Assembly: GCA_964453115.1 (NCBI GenBank)
Contig: CAYVRT010000012.1
Coordinates: forward strand, 38,669 to 102,668
Source of the DNA: JAIWNK01 sp964453115
Lineage (GTDB): Bacteria > Chloroflexota > Anaerolineae > Anaerolineales > Anaerolineaceae
Direction: 5' to 3'
DNA: 64,000 nt
This document shows positions 62,256 to 64,000 of the stretch, one piece after another. The stretch's first letter is position 1; each line of letters opens with the position of its first letter. The translations under genes and the position numbers were made by a program. The notes beneath the pieces are model-generated. The model saw only the letters and a list, made by a program, of their open reading frames with translations. It did no database searches and was not told where the DNA came from.

Positions 62256-63286
62256 TGGCTGGTCAGTGCTATGGCGTGATTGCAACCCTGGGGCCGGCAA
62301 CAGCACAAGTGGCAGATTGGGCCGCTTTGCACCTGGCAGGGGCAACCGGTTTTCGGTTGAATACCTCGCACCTGACGTTGGATGCACTGGGGGATTGGCT
62401 GGAACGTTGGGCGCAGGCTGACCTGGATTGTGGACTGGTGTTGGATTTGCAGGGCAGCAAATGGCGGTTGGGGCAGGTGATGGATTTGGAGCTTGGCATC
62501 GGACAGCAGGTACGCTTTGTTCATGCCGGGCGAGCAACAGCCAATGATCTACCGGTGCCACATGCCGATTTTTTTCGCGCCGCACAACAGGCGCTGGGTG
62601 AAGCGGTGTTGAACGACGGGCGGGTGCGTGTGGCGCTGGAATGGGCGGAAGCCGAGGCAGCTGGTGGAAGAGTGGTGCAAGGCGGGGTTGTTTCAACTGC
62701 TAAGGGCATCACGCTGCCAAACACTGCCTTTCGGGTCGAAGCATTAAGCGATAAGGATGCCGCGATTGTGGCGCACACCCGGCAATTGCCGCGGATCGCT
62801 TATGCGCTTTCGTATGTGCGAGATGCGCTTGAGATGGCGCACTACCGGGCCTGGTTTGGTGGGGTGGCGCAGTTAATTGCCAAGATTGAACGTCCCTCGG
62901 CCGTGGATGATGCACTGGCAATTGGCCGGCAGGTAGATTCGGTTTGGATTTGTCGGGGAGACCTGGGGGCGGAGATGGGGCTGCGTGGTATGGCGCAGGC
63001 TGTGGCGCGCCTCTCGGCGCAGGTGCGGAGCGGGCAGTTTGCTGGGCCGGTTTGGATGGCGGGGCAGGTTTTGGAGCATATGACCAATTGTGAACAGCCA
63101 ACGCGGGCTGAGGTTTGTCAACTGCACGATGTGCTGGCGCAGGGGTATGCTGGGGTTGTGCTTTCAGATGAAACTGCGGTGGGACGCTTTGCTGTGGCAG
63201 CTTGCCGGACCGCTGCGTTGTTTAATGAAAGCAAACCGCCTTCCAGTTGTTGGGAAGGCGGTGCAGGTGGAGATGGCGGGAATTGA
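62243..63286 (+). CDS. Divergent pyruvate kinase-like protein lacking the C-terminal domain
   Basis: 347 residues, against ~470 for pyruvate kinase. The TIM-barrel marks are present (VIATLGPAT, AKIERPS, CRGDLGAEMG, PTRAEV, LSDETAVGRF), and a reduced B domain lies between, but the substrate and K+ loops are altered: FRLNTSHLT for RxNFSHG, DLQGSKWR for DTKGPEIR, AGQVLEHM for ATQMLESM. The allosteric C-terminal domain is absent. Pyruvate kinase activity is therefore doubtful; a related enol/phosphate reaction is possible. The last 19 nt overlap the convergent ssrA gene. Confidence 0.8.
   Translation: MRDLMAGQCYGVIATLGPATAQVADWAALHLAGATGFRLNTSHLTLDALGDWLERWAQADLDCGLVLDLQGSKWRLGQVMDLELGIGQQVRFVHAGRATANDLPVPHADFFRAAQQALGEAVLNDGRVRVALEWAEAEAAGGRVVQGGVVSTAKGITLPNTAFRVEALSDKDAAIVAHTRQLPRIAYALSYVRDALEMAHYRAWFGGVAQLIAKIERPSAVDDALAIGRQVDSVWICRGDLGAEMGLRGMAQAVARLSAQVRSGQFAGPVWMAGQVLEHMTNCEQPTRAEVCQLHDVLAQGYAGVVLSDETAVGRFAVAACRTAALFNESKPPSSCWEGGAGGDGGN
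63235..63262 (-). terminator. ssrA terminator inside the pyruvate kinase-like coding end
   Basis: ACCGCCTTCC / GGAAGGCGGT 10-bp stem with an 8-nt loop; on the minus strand it is followed by TTTGCTTTC, 6 nt after the tmRNA 3' end. Confidence 0.7.
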
Positions 63287-63665
63287 ACCCGCGTCCGAAA
63301 GATTCGACCCGCGGACATCTACAAGCGTAGTCGGTTTTGGTCGTCACGCAGGCGAATGAAGCCGACAAAACAAGGCCTGCGCCATCCGTTTAGACCCGAA
63401 AGTCCTCTTTCACATTGCTCACGGCAGGCAATGCGGCACCGCTGGCTTTGTTGCGCCCGCTCCACCACCGGCCAGGGAGCGGGGTGGGCAGACGTGACCT
63501 CACATGGAGATCATGCGCTGGGTTTGCCTCTGCTTAGGCAGCGAGGGGCATAGCAGCGTAGGAATTTGTGCGATTGGCACTTGTTTTTTGCACTGATTTT
63601 ACGAGGTCGGTGCCTCTCGGCTCGCAGTCCGGAACCAGCCTCTCCCGTCGAAGCCTGTCATCCCC
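63268..63665 (-). ncRNA. ssrA: Transfer-messenger RNA (tmRNA)
   Basis: On the minus strand the 5' end GGGGATGACAGGCTTCGACG and the 3' end (T arm, then CATCTCC and A) match tmRNA; the acceptor stem GGGGATG / CATCTCC pairs over 7 bp with one G-U. The tag frame reads ANRTNSYAAMPLAA with resume codon GCC at 63578 and TAA at 63536-63534. Rescues stalled ribosomes and tags proteins for degradation. The 3' CCA is not encoded. About 398 nt. Confidence 0.95.
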
Positions 63666-63674
63666 GGTGCTTCC

Positions 63675-63680
63675 ATTATA
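63675..63680 (-). promoter_or_regulatory. -10 box (TATAAT) of ssrA
   Basis: TATAAT on the minus strand 9 nt before the mature 5' end; no clear -35. RNase P trimming could account for the small extra distance. Confidence 0.6.
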
Positions 63681-63796
63681 CCGCATTTTTCAATCAAATG
63701 GGTGGTTTTGGTTGAGTGGAAGGGTTGAGGCGCGGGACGGGGAGGTGCTGGCAAGGGGAATGGTACTGTCACAAAGCGGATGTGACAAATGTTCCG

Positions 63797-63825
63797 TTGT
63801 TTTTTTTTTTGATAAATGATAAAAT
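63797..63825 (+). promoter_or_regulatory. Promoter of the gene at 63913
   Basis: TTGTTT (63797-63802), 17-nt spacer, TAAAAT (63820-63825) preceded by TGA. It overlaps an 11-nt T run at 63800-63810. Leader about 80 nt. Confidence 0.5.
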
Positions 63826-63912
63826 ACTCTTGTTTACAGGTTGGCGTTGATCGAAATTTCAGCAATGGTTTAAAGTGTGCAAACATCATAGCAAGAACAG
63901 GGAGAGGTTCTG

Positions 63913-64000
63913 ATGCGTATATGGGTTCATGGGAGCGCGACAACGGATGCGATTGGCAATCTGACCAGCCAGACCGATGCGCGCAGCTGCACTACAACGC
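63913..64000 (+). CDS. Start of an unidentified gene (3' truncated by window edge)
   Basis: ATG at 63913 preceded by GGGAGAGG; 29 codons beginning MRIWVHGSATTDAIGNL remain open to the end of the window. Too short to assign a family. Confidence 0.5.
   Translation, partial: MRIWVHGSATTDAIGNLTSQTDARSCTTT

Overview
The window is a gene-dense bacterial chromosome segment that looks like Chloroflexota (Anaerolineae or a near relative). This is inferred from gene content: a topoisomerase I carrying an N-terminal zinc ribbon, a mevalonate-pathway segment with isopentenyl phosphate kinase next to mevalonate kinase, several lipoproteins and anchored proteins with long Thr/Pro linkers, and no outer-membrane or LPS genes. 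There are no phage or transposase genes. Gene spacing is tight, with many 4-nt ATGA or GTGA overlaps. No search could be run, so all family names rest on motifs seen in the translated sequence.

Layout. 1-0.7 kb: 3' part of an EamA-type transporter. 0.7-8.6 kb, minus strand: an operon that starts with a stand-alone cyclic-nucleotide-binding protein and runs through a CinA-like protein, an amidohydrolase fused to a CYTH-like domain, and glgA-glgC-malQ (glycogen). 8.7-11.6 kb, plus: yraN-miaA-acyl-CoA synthetase. 11.7-21.7 kb, minus: ftsH; efp with a Cys-rich protein and a HAD-DinB fusion; a propeller protein with an M23 lipoprotein; a small protein; DUF1015; degV. 21.8-30.1 kb, plus: ffh, rpsP-khpA-rimM-dprA, a mannose-1-phosphate guanylyltransferase, topA and a membrane protein. 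30.2-34.5 kb, minus: greA, dgt, isopentenyl phosphate kinase, mevalonate kinase, UbiA-type prenyltransferase. 34.6-39.6 kb, plus: aldo/keto reductase, two tandem CapA-like lipoproteins, a cyclase-family hydrolase. 39.5-46.4 kb: DUF309, class III aminotransferase, trxB, a LysM protein, hemW, an L,D-transpeptidase, a TfoX-like protein. 46.5-48.1 kb: an MFS transporter, a 117-bp direct repeat and tRNA-Pro(GGG).

48.1-55.1 kb, minus: the most unusual locus. A six-gene operon encodes a small zinc-ribbon membrane protein, a large membrane protein ending in an alternating Cys-Ala tail (7 Cys), a PqqD-radical SAM-SPASM enzyme, a polytopic membrane protein, a second PqqD-radical SAM paralogue that has lost all three cluster cysteines, and a methyltransferase. 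I propose a peptide- or tail-modifying system.

55.2-63.3 kb, plus: a 1271-residue protein with two cyclase domains, an NTPase and TPRs (like soluble adenylyl cyclase), ligA, rlmI, and a pyruvate-kinase-like protein whose end overlaps the convergent tmRNA gene ssrA (63268-63665, tag ANRTNSYAAMPLAA). The window ends in the first codons of another gene.

Regulatory signals. Promoters with a recognisable -35 (ffh, efp, the cyclase) lack a TG at -15, while about a dozen others have an extended TGn-TAnnnT -10 and no -35. In five cases the -10 lies 6-7 nt before the start codon, which predicts leaderless mRNAs.
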